DNA from: an uncultured Bacilli bacterium | Lineage (GTDB): Bacteria; Bacillota_I; Bacilli_A; RF39; UBA660 | Direction of reading: 5' to 3' | Length of the DNA stretch: 33,720 bases | Assembly: GCA_944371525.1 (NCBI GenBank) | Contig: CALVXP010000007.1 | Span: 1-33,720, forward strand | Position numbers and translations under genes: made by a program | Notes under the pieces: model-generated | The model's database searches: none | What the model was told of the DNA's origin: nothing | The model's input: only the letters and a program-made list of their open reading frames with translations | In this document: in pieces, positions 1-8,581 of the stretch | Position numbering within the stretch: the stretch's first letter is position 1 | Layout: each line of letters opens with the position of its first letter

Positions 1-94
1 TAATTAGTTTAAAATAAGAAAATATAAATTTTATAAAGTTTTGTATAGAAAATACTTGACTTTATTATGAGAGGAGATGAAATAAAAAATATCA

Positions 95-658
95 ATGCCA
101 ATAATTAAACCTAGTGGTGTAAAAAGATGCGAAGCTGGAAATGACATAATTGCTTCTGTTGCTTTACAACAAACTGGTTTATCTCATATTTTAAATGCTG
201 AAGGTGAAAAAATTCAGGCTGCTCTAACTTTTGCTAAAGACACTAATGAATTATTAAAAGTTAACGATTCCGTAAAATCCATGGTTAACTCTATTACGAG
301 ATTAGAAACAGTTCTTCAATGTAAACTAGAACTATTCAATAATTGTATATGCGATAATTGTGAATGTGTTCCTTCTGCCCTAACATTTGATATAGTTGGA
401 GGAGGAATTATAAAAGATGGTACAGAACCTAATACATATATCTTTACTGGTAATAAAGAAGAAAACATAATTACTTTTGTTACTAACCCTAATGTAGTAG
501 TTACTTCAACTTCCGCCTTACCTAAAGGAGTAACTTTCTTAAATAATGTATTAACTATTCCTGCTGAATTTGATTATAGTATAGAAAATATTATGACTTT
601 TATGATCGGAGAAGATAATTGTAAATACGAAATTACATTTACTACTGCTATACTTTAA
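95..658 (+). CDS. Putative spore/cell-surface protein, Cys-containing
   Basis: A 187-aa protein with no signal peptide and no membrane segment. Residues about 15-80 form an amphipathic helical region containing ALQQTGLSHILNAEGEKIQ. This resembles, from memory, a segment found in clostridial and bacillar spore-surface or exosporium-associated proteins. A short cysteine cluster follows (CICDNCEC, about residues 84-91), then a beta-rich C-terminal domain rich in T, V, N and G. The AGGAG-like site at 71-76 lies about 18 nt before the ATG, unusually far, and no better in-frame start is present because an in-frame TAA sits at 83-85. The gene is monocistronic and converges on toxN, with a shared hairpin terminator. 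The spore-surface assignment is inference; only the reading frame and composition are certain. Confidence 0.6.
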   Translation: MPIIKPSGVKRCEAGNDIIASVALQQTGLSHILNAEGEKIQAALTFAKDTNELLKVNDSVKSMVNSITRLETVLQCKLELFNNCICDNCECVPSALTFDIVGGGIIKDGTEPNTYIFTGNKEENIITFVTNPNVVVTSTSALPKGVTFLNNVLTIPAEFDYSIENIMTFMIGEDNCKYEITFTTAIL

Positions 659-671
659 TTTATATAAACTA

Positions 672-704
672 AAAGATATTGTTCCTTTTATGAGCAATAT
701 CTTT
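672..704. terminator. Bidirectional hairpin terminator
   Basis: The arms AAAGATATTGTTC and GAGCAATATCTTT pair over 13 positions with one G-U pair, around a short T-rich loop. T-rich sequence follows on the plus strand and A-rich sequence precedes it. It lies between the convergent genes at 95-658 and 703-1206 and overlaps the toxN stop codon. Confidence 0.65.
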
Positions 705-1206
705 ATTTATTATACTCTCTACATTTTTCTTCTAATAAAGGAAAATTACAACATCTATCTTTTACATTTTTAGGTAATTTATTACTTTTATATAAATTAT
801 ATAATAATTTTGATTTAGTATTAACATCTTTTTTATTGGCAGTTAACCATCTTAACTGATTTCTTAATAATTCTAATCTAAAATTTTCTGCTCTATTTTC
901 TGTTTTTTTATTTAAATCAAAAATGACATAGTTTTTATCCATAACAGGTATCATATTATTAAAATTAACTACTCCATAAGTCCCATTTTCTATTTTTATT
1001 AAATCTAAGGTATTTTTTAATTTACTATGTTTAGGTCTGGGACTAGATAATGGAGCAAAATATTCACATTTATCTATCATAAATAATACTCCAATAAATG
1101 GTCTTAAATCTTTAGTACCTGCATTATAAGAAACTTTATTATCATATTGTCTTAAATAATCACAATATTTAGAATATACTTTTACTATTTTAAAACTTTT
1201 ATACAT
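703..1206 (-). CDS. toxN: Type III toxin-antitoxin toxin, ToxN/AbiQ-family endoribonuclease
   Basis: A 167-aa protein matching the ToxN/AbiQ family in length and motif order: an N-terminal YSKYCDYL segment, PFIGV (36-40), APLSSPRPKH (51-60) and GVVNFNNMIPV (78-88), then a helical C-terminal half. Members are endoRNases held inactive by a repeat RNA (ToxI) and often act in abortive infection against phage. The context agrees: upstream on the same strand are three 37-nt tandem repeats, then a Rho-independent terminator, then a GGGGG-type ribosome binding site 7 nt from the ATG. This is the classical toxI-terminator-toxN order, in which read-through sets toxin dose. Family assignment is by motif recognition, strongly supported by the repeats. 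Confidence 0.9.
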   Translation of the reverse strand: MYKSFKIVKVYSKYCDYLRQYDNKVSYNAGTKDLRPFIGVLFMIDKCEYFAPLSSPRPKHSKLKNTLDLIKIENGTYGVVNFNNMIPVMDKNYVIFDLNKKTENRAENFRLELLRNQLRWLTANKKDVNTKSKLLYNLYKSNKLPKNVKDRCCNFPLLEEKCREYNK

Positions 1207-1235
1207 CTATATCCCCCATTTGAAATTTATATTTA

Positions 1236-1267
1236 TTTAAAAAGGATTAGAGTGTGCTCTCTAATCC
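1236..1267 (-). terminator. Attenuating terminator between toxI and toxN
   Basis: On the minus strand GGATTAGAG pairs with CTCTAATCC (1244-1267) and is followed by five Ts. It sits between the toxI repeats and the toxN ribosome binding site. In known type III systems the terminator here keeps RNA antitoxin in excess over toxin mRNA. Confidence 0.85.
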
Positions 1268-1420
1268 ACTTTTTTAGCTGCCACTTATAGAGCTGGCTTC
1301 ACTCACTTTTTTAGCTGCCATTTATAGAGCTGGCTTCACTCACTTTTTTAGCTGCCATTTATAGAGCTGGCTTCACCCGCTTTTTTTATGCTACATAGTA
1401 GCATTTATATTTTATGCAAT
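1244..1420 (-). ncRNA. toxI: ToxI RNA antitoxin
   Basis: This minus-strand transcript would start just downstream of the promoter at 1425-1455, run through three 37-nt repeats and end at the toxI/toxN terminator. The 5' part holds an ATGCTAC-TAT-GTAGCAT hairpin followed by an A-run and a partial fourth unit. Each repeat contains complementary GCCA/TGGC blocks suited to a pseudoknot and an A-rich boundary (CTAAAAAAG), the type of site that ToxN cuts in known systems. The exact 5' end is inferred. Confidence 0.8.
1269..1379 (-). repeat. Three 37-nt tandem repeats of toxI
   Basis: Units lie at 1269-1305, 1306-1342 and 1343-1379 and are near-identical; the first has one C for T change in the CCATTTATAG segment. 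A degenerate fourth start lies at about 1380. The unit length is close to the 36-nt repeat of the classical ToxI. There are no unique spacers, so this is not CRISPR. Confidence 0.92.
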
Positions 1421-1424
1421 ATTT

Positions 1425-1455
1425 ATTATAATATTACAGCACTTGACATAATCAA
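1425..1455 (-). promoter_or_regulatory. Putative sigma-A promoter of toxI/toxN
   Basis: Read on the minus strand: TTGATT (1450-1455), 16 nt, TATTAT (1428-1433), with an overlapping TATAAT at 1425-1430. It lies directly upstream of the 5' hairpin of toxI. Confidence 0.6.
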
Positions 1456-1491
1456 TTGCAATAATAATATATCATAATTTTAACAAAATGT

Positions 1492-2601
1492 CTATAATTT
1501 TATATTTTCTATCATATCATCTAATGATGTATCTTCAAAAAATGTATTTATATTATAATAAAGCATTATATCCGTAATTTGTTTATCATTAATTAAACTA
1601 TTAATATCTTCATGATAATATCTTGGATCTATAACAATAATTTCTCGATAATTATTTAATATAAATGGAATAAAACTATTGGCATAAGAATCTTTTATTA
1701 ATAAAAGTTTACTCTCACTTTCTGAGTTTGTTCTTATATCAATTATACTTTTATTTCCTCCAAAAAATATTTCGTAAGGATCATAACTATATTGTTTACT
1801 ACTATCATAAATAGATGTATATTCATCTTCATCATTATTATAAGTTAAATAATAAGATACTTCTTCATTAGGTACATATATATTTACAGTATCATAAATA
1901 TTATAATAAGCAAGTTTTTTAGCACTAGTTCCAATAAAATGATTATTTACAGTATATTCACTATACTCTATATTTTCTTTATTATATAAACTCTCACTAA
2001 TATATTTGGCTCCTAAAGAAGTGTAATGATGATCTGTATTATAGAAAATATTTTCATTTTTGTGAGAAGATAATATATCAAAACAATTTACTTTAACTAA
2101 ATCATTATCAAAATTACTAATAAAATCATCATATAATTCTTTTTGTTTATTAGAAGAACTTACTTCATCGTAATATATTCCTACTTTATTAGGAATAAGA
2201 ACAAAATCCATATTTAATTCATTATAATATTCTTGTAATTTCTTTATATTATCTACTCTTCTATTTATAAAATCATCACTAGGAATAACTACTTCTTCAA
2301 TTAATCTATTATTTTTACCAAAATATATATTATCTATCTTTTTAAGTCCAATACTTTTTTCAATATTAGTTTTTAAACTTTTCCAAGTTGTCCTATTCCA
2401 AAACTGATCTTCAATATATTTATTGTAAGAAGTAAAATAACTACCATCAGTAACATTACTAACATTCATCTCTGGTTTACTTGCAAGTGGTCTATTCTCT
2501 TCTTCTGAAAACTTTAAAGAAGGTGAAAATAAATTAATAAAAAATATTGTTAATAAATATATAAGGGTTAAATACCCAATAAAATATGTTTTTTCTTTCA
2601 T
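1492..2601 (-). CDS. DHHW-family protein, partner of MBOAT O-acyltransferase
   Basis: A 369-aa protein with one N-terminal membrane anchor (about residues 7-26) and an extracellular domain. The TDHHYTSLGAKY motif (189-200) is the hallmark of the DHHW family, which is related to AlgX/AlgJ SGNH-type acetyltransferases. These proteins are usually encoded beside an MBOAT protein and take part in O-acetylation of surface polysaccharide. A C-terminal KDSYANSF segment may supply the remaining catalytic serine. It is the last gene of a five-gene minus-strand operon, 11 nt after the MBOAT gene, with a good AGGAGG site. The acceptor polymer is unknown. Confidence 0.82.
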   Translation of the reverse strand: MKEKTYFIGYLTLIYLLTIFFINLFSPSLKFSEEENRPLASKPEMNVSNVTDGSYFTSYNKYIEDQFWNRTTWKSLKTNIEKSIGLKKIDNIYFGKNNRLIEEVVIPSDDFINRRVDNIKKLQEYYNELNMDFVLIPNKVGIYYDEVSSSNKQKELYDDFISNFDNDLVKVNCFDILSSHKNENIFYNTDHHYTSLGAKYISESLYNKENIEYSEYTVNNHFIGTSAKKLAYYNIYDTVNIYVPNEEVSYYLTYNNDEDEYTSIYDSSKQYSYDPYEIFFGGNKSIIDIRTNSESESKLLLIKDSYANSFIPFILNNYREIIVIDPRYYHEDINSLINDKQITDIMLYYNINTFFEDTSLDDMIENIKL

Positions 2602-2612
2602 TAGATCCTCCT

Positions 2613-3974
2613 TTAAAAGTTAAAGTATAAGAATGTTTGATATGAATTACTAATTAAGTATGCTGTTGATATTATAAGTAAAATGATTAAATAAATATTA
2701 TTACATACATTATATATATAATTATTTTTAGATTGGAAGCGTTCTCCTAAAATCTTTATTAATGGTGTTATACATATTAGTCCAATAATTAGATAAACAA
2801 AATTATTTCTAATTATAAAGATAATCTTATCATCCATAAAATTATTTATATTAACTAAATTCTTTAAAATTAATGTTATATCACTTGCATTAGAATTAAA
2901 GAAGAATATCCAACTTATTGATATTATAATAAATGTAAAGGGAATACTTATTATTTTAGGTATTTTTATTTTAGATAATAATAGTTTTTCCATTACTATA
3001 ATTATTCCTAAAAATAATCCCCATATAATAAAGTTTAAACTTGCTCCGTGCCACATTCCTGTAAGAAGCCATACAATAAGTAAATTTATAACAAGTCTTA
3101 ATTTAGATACTCTACTTCCCCCAAGTGGAATATAAACATAATCTCTAAACCATTTACCTAAAGTAATATGCCACCTTCTAAAAAATTCACCAACACCCTT
3201 TGATAAATATGGATAATCAAAGTTTTCAGGTAGTTTAAATCCAAAAACATTACTAAGACCTAAAGCCATATTAGTATAACCTGCAAAATCATAATATATC
3301 TCTAATGAATATAAAATAATTATAACTATACTACCGAACATTGAACTCACTTGATATGAAGAAATAATGTGAGCAAAAGTATCCGCTAATATTACTTTCA
3401 TAGATAATCCAATTATAAATCTTTTAAATCCATAATTAAATAATGAATTATCAAAATCGTGATTATCTATTTGTTTATTAAAATCACTATACCTAACAAT
3501 TGGTCCCATTACTAACTTAGGAAAAAATAATATATATAAACTAAATGAAATAAAATTATGTTCACTCTTTATATTCTTTCTATATACATCAATTATATAA
3601 GATAGTACTGTAAATAAATAAAATGACATACCTAAAGGAAGTATAATTTCTTTGAATGTAATATTTGTAAATATATTATTTAAAATCATATAATAATATT
3701 TAAAATAACATAAAGTAAAGATATTTATAATTAATATTTCAATTAATTTACCTGTTCTTCTTTTGCCTTCTAATTTATCCATAATCCTTACTGATACATA
3801 ATTATATAAAACTATTAATAATAAAATAATTGTATAGAAAATACCACTATAAGAATAGAATAATATACTAGCAAGAAGTAAATATATATTCTTTAACTTT
3901 TTAGGAATAATAAAATATAAAGATACTACTATTGGTAAAAAGATAAAACAAAATATAATACTACTAAAAGACAT
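2613..3974 (-). CDS. MBOAT family membrane O-acyltransferase (AlgI/DltB-like)
   Basis: A 453-aa polytopic membrane protein with about ten or more hydrophobic segments. The MBOAT core is clear: FFPKLVMGPIVRY (150-162), DFAGYTNMALGL (229-240), FRRWHITLGKWFRDYVYIPLGGSR (265-288) and the conserved histidine in GMWHGASLNF (H309). The family moves acyl groups from the cytoplasm to extracellular polymers such as alginate, wall polysaccharide or teichoic acid. Pairing with a DHHW protein and an SGNH hydrolase rather than DltA/C/D points to polysaccharide O-acetylation rather than D-alanylation, which is an inference from context. It follows the DUF4358 gene after 15 nt. Confidence 0.9.
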   Translation of the reverse strand: MSFSSIIFCFIFLPIVVSLYFIIPKKLKNIYLLLASILFYSYSGIFYTIILLLIVLYNYVSVRIMDKLEGKRRTGKLIEILIINIFTLCYFKYYYMILNNIFTNITFKEIILPLGMSFYLFTVLSYIIDVYRKNIKSEHNFISFSLYILFFPKLVMGPIVRYSDFNKQIDNHDFDNSLFNYGFKRFIIGLSMKVILADTFAHIISSYQVSSMFGSIVIIILYSLEIYYDFAGYTNMALGLSNVFGFKLPENFDYPYLSKGVGEFFRRWHITLGKWFRDYVYIPLGGSRVSKLRLVINLLIVWLLTGMWHGASLNFIIWGLFLGIIIVMEKLLLSKIKIPKIISIPFTFIIISISWIFFFNSNASDITLILKNLVNINNFMDDKIIFIIRNNFVYLIIGLICITPLIKILGERFQSKNNYIYNVCNNIYLIILLIISTAYLISNSYQTFLYFNF

Positions 3975-3989
3975 TATAATACCTTCTTT

Positions 3990-4451
3990 CTAAAATAATT
4001 TTGTTATATTTTGCCATACTTCATCACTATTATCTAATATAATGCAAAATACATAATCCCCTTTAATTTGTACTACACTACTCTTTAATAGTTCTACTTG
4101 GGCTTCGCCATAACCTTGAAAAGTAAGAATCTTTTTATTTATATATTCATTTATTTTATTTTTTATTTCCATTCTTTTATCTTTATCTTCTTCTTTAAAT
4201 ACGGTTAATTCTTGAACATTCATATAAGATATTGGTCCATAACTGATATAACCTTCTAAACTATTTGTATTTATATTATAGTTATTGTATATAGTACTAG
4301 AATCTATTTCTGTAACAATATCTTCTTTTGCATATTTTTCAAACACTTTTTTTATTTTATCAATATCTACTTTTTTATCTTTAATTAGAAAAGGTATTAC
4401 TAAAAGAATACTTATAAAAATTATAATAAATATTATCTGTCTTAATTTCAT
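3990..4451 (-). CDS. DUF4358-like membrane-anchored protein
   Basis: A 153-aa protein with an N-terminal hydrophobic anchor (about residues 5-23) and a small extracytoplasmic domain. YISYGPISYMNVQELTVFK followed by an FQGYGEAQVELL segment matches the DUF4358 pattern as I recall it. The biochemical role of that family is unknown, but it recurs beside MBOAT and SGNH genes in Firmicutes. It lies 4 nt after the SGNH hydrolase gene, inside the acetylation operon. The GAGGTAATAAG site supports the chosen start. Confidence 0.7.
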   Translation of the reverse strand: MKLRQIIFIIIFISILLVIPFLIKDKKVDIDKIKKVFEKYAKEDIVTEIDSSTIYNNYNINTNSLEGYISYGPISYMNVQELTVFKEEDKDKRMEIKNKINEYINKKILTFQGYGEAQVELLKSSVVQIKGDYVFCIILDNSDEVWQNITKLF

Positions 4452-4455
4452 CTTA

Positions 4456-5238
4456 TTACCTCATTTTATTTAATATATCTAGTGCCCATTTTTCATAATA
4501 GAATCCTTTCGGATGAATTCCATCTGGACTATATGGATCACTTTCTAATTTTAATATATAACTACTATCTAGAAATGTTATTCCTCTTTGACTACATAAT
4601 TCTTCTAATCTTTGATTAAATAAATCTATATATTGGAAAGATGGATCTTCCGCTAGTCCTACTTCATTAACTGGTAAGATTGAACATACATATATTTTAG
4701 TATTAGGAAGAGATGAAGTTATATTATCTAGACTATTACTATAAGCATTAATAAATCCATCGACATTATAATCCCACATTTGAACATCATTAGATCCATA
4801 CACTAAAATAAGAGTACTTGGATTATATTCTACCCCCTTTGCTAATTGGTCAGACATATTGTCTATTCTTTTTCCTCTTTCCCATATTGCATTAGAAGAA
4901 TATAATACCCCATATGCTGCCATTCCTTCTACAAAAGAGTCCCCAATCATTAATATTTTATTTTGCTGAAATATATCTTTAGGGGACATTCCACTAGGAT
5001 CATCAGGAATTTCTAGTATTTCTGGAACTTCAGGAACTTCTTCTTTCGGATTATTTACTTCATCTATTTTTTCTTTTATTTCATTAATGTCTTTATTTTC
5101 TTCATTTTTTAAATATTCTTCAGTATCTTTATAAACACTACTTTTTGTATCAGTCTTAAAGATATTATTATTTACTAAGTAAAAACTTATACCTAAAGCA
5201 ATTATTATACATATAAATATTTTAATTATGTTTTTCAA
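4456..5238 (-). CDS. SGNH/GDSL-family hydrolase or acyltransferase, membrane-anchored
   Basis: A 260-aa protein that starts at TTG behind AAGGTGATA. It has a single N-terminal membrane segment (about 4-22), then an acidic, proline-rich linker (about 38-82). The SGNH domain carries the catalytic serine in GDSFVEG (S101), YGSNDV (147-152) with the conserved Asn, and the Asp/His pair in PDGIHPKG near the C terminus. Such proteins remove or transfer acetyl groups on cell-surface glycans. Its place between the deacetylase and the MBOAT gene supports a wall-modification role. Substrate is not predictable. Confidence 0.85.
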   Translation of the reverse strand: MKNIIKIFICIIIALGISFYLVNNNIFKTDTKSSVYKDTEEYLKNEENKDINEIKEKIDEVNNPKEEVPEVPEILEIPDDPSGMSPKDIFQQNKILMIGDSFVEGMAAYGVLYSSNAIWERGKRIDNMSDQLAKGVEYNPSTLILVYGSNDVQMWDYNVDGFINAYSNSLDNITSSLPNTKIYVCSILPVNEVGLAEDPSFQYIDLFNQRLEELCSQRGITFLDSSYILKLESDPYSPDGIHPKGFYYEKWALDILNKMR

Positions 5239-5247
5239 AATATCACC

Positions 5248-6648
5248 TTATTTAAAATTATAATATGTCTCCTCATTATTTAATTCTCTATTTTTTAATG
5301 TTGCCATTTCACTTATAGTAACAAAAACATAACCTTCTTTAGATAACTTGTCCATAGCCATAATAGCACCATTTACTGATGACTCATATATATCGTGAAG
5401 TAATATTATTGCCCCATCATGAGCACTCTTTATTATTTCTTCACATACTTTTTCAGCATTCCTTGATTTCCAATCTAAAGTATCGACGTCCCATAAAACA
5501 GTACTAAGGGAACTTAATGCTTTAATTTCCGAATTGGTATTACCATAAGGTGGTCTAATTAATTTAGGGTATTCTCCCGTTATTTCTTTTATTTTTTCAT
5601 TAGTATCATTAATTTCTTTTAAAATAGTTGTATTATCAATAACAAATAAGTTTTGATGATTATAAGTATGACTACCTATTTGATTACCTTCTAAATATGC
5701 TCTTTGTAATACTTCACTATGAGCATCTATTCTACTACCTAGAACAAAGAATGTTACTTTAGCATCATACTTGTCCAAATTATCTAAAAGAAGACTAGTA
5801 GTACTTGTATTTGGTCCATCATCAAAAGTAAACGCTAATAATTTTTTATCTTCATATTTAGATAAATCTCTTATTTCTGGTACTAACACTACTTTTTCAT
5901 CTTCTTTTTCACTACCCTTATATTCATCTTTTAATAATTCATTTAAGTCACTATATGGAATAGTTATTTTTATTTCTCCATCTGCCCAAGAAGCAATTTG
6001 ATATGGTGGGAATAATATTTCTAAACCATCTTTTTTGAATGTAAAATGACTATAATTTAAAGCATTAGGGATAATTCCTCTTCTTACCCATATTTCACTA
6101 AAATTATATTTTTCGGACTTCAAGTTTAATTTCATAATATAATGGTATGCTAAATCATCTATTTTATTAAATGCTTCTGTATCAATAAAGAAATCTGATA
6201 AATTCATAAATTGTTTAGTCTTTTTATTATAATGAATTGATTCATCATCTCTCATATAATGGGCTCCCCCAGTATAAGACAAAGTATTCATATGAATATT
6301 TATAATATCGTTATATTCACTACTAGTAACATTTAATAAAAAATCATACTTAGCGGTTAATTCATAATCTATTTTATCTACAACATCTGTAAATTCTTTT
6401 TTTCTTTTATCTACATATTCTTTTACTTTATTATCCACTTCTTTAATATGAAATATTGGATAATCTATTTTTAATGTATAAGTATTGGTTTCTTCAATTG
6501 TATGTACTTCACTATCTAATATTGCTATTACTTCATCTTTATTAAATAAAAAATAAATAAAACCTATTACTATAAATAAAAGTAATATACTCATAATAAA
6601 TATAATTATCTTCTTTTTATTTAATTTTCTTTTATAATTTACTGCCAT
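5248..6648 (-). CDS. Membrane-anchored polysaccharide (peptidoglycan) deacetylase, PdaC-like layout
   Basis: A 466-aa protein with a basic N terminus, one membrane segment (about 13-34), an RsiV/DUF3298-like domain (about 50-245) and a NodB deacetylase domain (about 268-455). The NodB motifs are intact: TFDDGP (274-279), SHTYNH with metal-binding H327 and H331, RPPYG (365-369), LWDVDTLDW (385-393) and ILLHD (415-419). The domain order matches B. subtilis PdaC and related peptidoglycan or chitooligosaccharide deacetylases. It is first in the operon, 9 nt before the SGNH gene, so de-N-acetylation and O-acetylation enzymes are co-expressed. This combination commonly gives lysozyme resistance, which is inference here. 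Confidence 0.9.
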   Translation of the reverse strand: MAVNYKRKLNKKKIIIFIMSILLLFIVIGFIYFLFNKDEVIAILDSEVHTIEETNTYTLKIDYPIFHIKEVDNKVKEYVDKRKKEFTDVVDKIDYELTAKYDFLLNVTSSEYNDIINIHMNTLSYTGGAHYMRDDESIHYNKKTKQFMNLSDFFIDTEAFNKIDDLAYHYIMKLNLKSEKYNFSEIWVRRGIIPNALNYSHFTFKKDGLEILFPPYQIASWADGEIKITIPYSDLNELLKDEYKGSEKEDEKVVLVPEIRDLSKYEDKKLLAFTFDDGPNTSTTSLLLDNLDKYDAKVTFFVLGSRIDAHSEVLQRAYLEGNQIGSHTYNHQNLFVIDNTTILKEINDTNEKIKEITGEYPKLIRPPYGNTNSEIKALSSLSTVLWDVDTLDWKSRNAEKVCEEIIKSAHDGAIILLHDIYESSVNGAIMAMDKLSKEGYVFVTISEMATLKNRELNNEETYYNFK

Positions 6649-6671
6649 AACATCATCCTCACTTCATAATA

Positions 6672-6680
6672 ATTATATCA
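6672..6680 (-). promoter_or_regulatory. Extended -10 promoter of the wall-modification operon
   Basis: On the minus strand TGATATAAT lies about 30 nt before the deacetylase start and fits an extended -10 (TGNTATAAT). No strong -35 is seen. It would drive the five genes ending at 1492. Confidence 0.5.
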
Positions 6681-6732
6681 TTATGCATATATTTTAATGC
6701 TTATTTTTAATATGTTTACATTTTTAGTTTAC

Positions 6733-6762
6733 AAAAAAATAAAATAGTTTTACCTATTTTAT
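6733..6762 (-). terminator. Terminator after pdp
   Basis: On the minus strand the AAAATAG/CTATTTT stem (6741-6760) overlaps the pdp TAG stop and runs into a T-rich tract. Confidence 0.65.
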
Positions 6763-8019
6763 TACTTCATATATAAGTTTTGGGTCTTCTATTTTATTAT
6801 TAGTTATATCAATAATATTAAAATCAATATTACTTATATCTTTATTAGTATAAACTGTAAATAGAATATCTCCAATACCAACATAATCATTTATTTTTTT
6901 ATTTAATATAATACCCGCAGTATAATCAATAATATCTTCTTTATTTTCTCTACCTGCTCCAATTAACATTGATAATCTTCCTAATTTATATGCATCTATT
7001 TTAGTAATATATCCTTCCATATTAGATTTAATATTGTATGCTTTGGTCCCTTTAGGTAATGCTTCTATATTACCATTTTGATATTTTATAAATTCTAAAA
7101 ACTTATTATAAGCACTTAAATCATTTAATTTACTTATAACCATATTCCTTGCTTCTTCTATACTTATATTAAGACCTAATGATACCATATAACTAGATAA
7201 TTCTATTACTAAAGATTTAAGTTCATTATCTTTTTTATTAGTAAGTATATCTATTGCTTCTTCTATTTCTAATGAATTTCCTATATTATTTCCTAAAGGT
7301 ATATCCATATTAGTAATTAAACATACTGTTTCAATATTATTTTGTTTTCCTAAATTAACCATTATATTAGATAGTCTTCTAGCATCTTCAATATTTTTAA
7401 TTAAAGCTCCACTTCCTACTTTAACATCAAGAACTAACTTACTTGCCCCACTTGCAATCTTTTTACTCATAATAGATGATGCAATTAAAGGGATTGATTC
7501 AACTGTTCCAGTTACATCTCTTAGAGCATATATTTTTTTATCAGCAATTACCATATTATCTGTTTGACAAGTAATAGCCATATTAATATTTTTTACTTCA
7601 TTTATAAATTCTTCTTCGGTTAAATTTAATTTAATATTAGGAATTGACTCTAACTTATCAATAGTACCTCCAGTATGTCCAAGTCCTCTTCCACTCATTT
7701 TAGCTACTTTTACTCCACAAGATGCTACTATTGGAGCTACCATTAAAGTTGTTTTATCTCCTACTCCTCCGGTTGAATGTTTATCAACAACAATACCTAA
7801 ACTACTCAATTCTAATTTCTTACCACTATTTAACATTGCATTAGTTAAATAATGAATTTCATCATCATTCATATCATTTATGGTAATAGCCATAAGTAAT
7901 GAACTCATTTGATAGTCTTTAATATTACCATCTACATAAGAATTAACAACGAATTCTATTTCTTCTTTAGAAAGTGCTTCTTTATTCTTTTTTTTAGTAA
8001 TTATATCTATTATATTCAT
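6754..8019 (-). CDS. pdp: Pyrimidine-nucleoside phosphorylase
   Basis: A 421-aa protein, close to the usual length of the thymidine/pyrimidine-nucleoside phosphorylase family. It shows the phosphate-binding signature KHSTGGVGDKTTL and the conserved SGRGLGHTGGTIDKLESI segment, then the C-terminal alpha/beta domain. It splits uridine, thymidine or deoxyuridine with phosphate to base plus (deoxy)ribose-1-phosphate in nucleoside salvage in the cytoplasm. Gram-positive enzymes of this type are usually broad-specificity Pdp rather than DeoA, hence the symbol. It starts 3 nt after scpB ends, so it is translated as part of the scpA-scpB-pdp operon. Confidence 0.93.
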   Translation of the reverse strand: MNIIDIITKKKNKEALSKEEIEFVVNSYVDGNIKDYQMSSLLMAITINDMNDDEIHYLTNAMLNSGKKLELSSLGIVVDKHSTGGVGDKTTLMVAPIVASCGVKVAKMSGRGLGHTGGTIDKLESIPNIKLNLTEEEFINEVKNINMAITCQTDNMVIADKKIYALRDVTGTVESIPLIASSIMSKKIASGASKLVLDVKVGSGALIKNIEDARRLSNIMVNLGKQNNIETVCLITNMDIPLGNNIGNSLEIEEAIDILTNKKDNELKSLVIELSSYMVSLGLNISIEEARNMVISKLNDLSAYNKFLEFIKYQNGNIEALPKGTKAYNIKSNMEGYITKIDAYKLGRLSMLIGAGRENKEDIIDYTAGIILNKKINDYVGIGDILFTVYTNKDISNIDFNIIDITNNKIEDPKLIYEVIK

Positions 8020-8022
8020 ATA

Positions 8023-8580
8023 TTATTCCCCTTCTTCTTTATAAATTGATTTAAATAAATCTTTATCTCCATCTTCTTCTTCTAATTCTTCTAACTTTGG
8101 AAGATCATTAATTGAAGATAATCCAAAATAATCTAAGAAATCATCTGTTGTTTTATATAATATAGGTTTACCTGGTAAATCTGATTTACCACACTCTTTT
8201 ATTAATCCTTTAGCAAGTAACCTTCTTACAACATATGATGAATCTATTCCTCTAAGTTCATCAATTCCTACTCTTGTAATTGGTTCATTATAGGCAATTA
8301 TTGCTAAAGTTTCTAACGCCGAATTAGATAAAACATTATTTTTAGGATTCTCTAATAATTTTTGATAATATGCTTTATGTTCTTCCTTTGTTGTTAATTT
8401 AAAAGTATTACCTAAATATTTAATCCTAAGTCCTCTATTTTCTTGTTCATAACTATTTTTTAGATTAAACACTAATTCTTTTGCTTCTTCTTCACTTACA
8501 TTTAATATATTCATAACTTGATCTAGAGTAAGTCCAATATCTCCTTGGACATATAATAATCCTTCAATTATTGCTTCCAT
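8023..8580 (-). CDS. scpB: Segregation and condensation protein B
   Basis: A 185-aa protein with the two winged-helix domains typical of ScpB, including SALETLAIIAYNEPITRVGIDELRG and YVVRRLLAKGLIKE. ScpB binds the ScpA kleisin and regulates the SMC condensin complex in chromosome compaction and segregation. It follows scpA after 1 nt and ends 3 nt before pdp. The C-terminal tail is acidic (LEELEEEDGDKD). Confidence 0.93.
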   Translation of the reverse strand: MEAIIEGLLYVQGDIGLTLDQVMNILNVSEEEAKELVFNLKNSYEQENRGLRIKYLGNTFKLTTKEEHKAYYQKLLENPKNNVLSNSALETLAIIAYNEPITRVGIDELRGIDSSYVVRRLLAKGLIKECGKSDLPGKPILYKTTDDFLDYFGLSSINDLPKLEELEEEDGDKDLFKSIYKEEGE

Positions 8581-8581
8581 A

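Noticed and set aside
1269-1379. Tandem 37-nt repeats as a CRISPR array
   Set aside because: The units are contiguous with no unique spacers, and they precede a terminator and toxN; they are toxI repeats.
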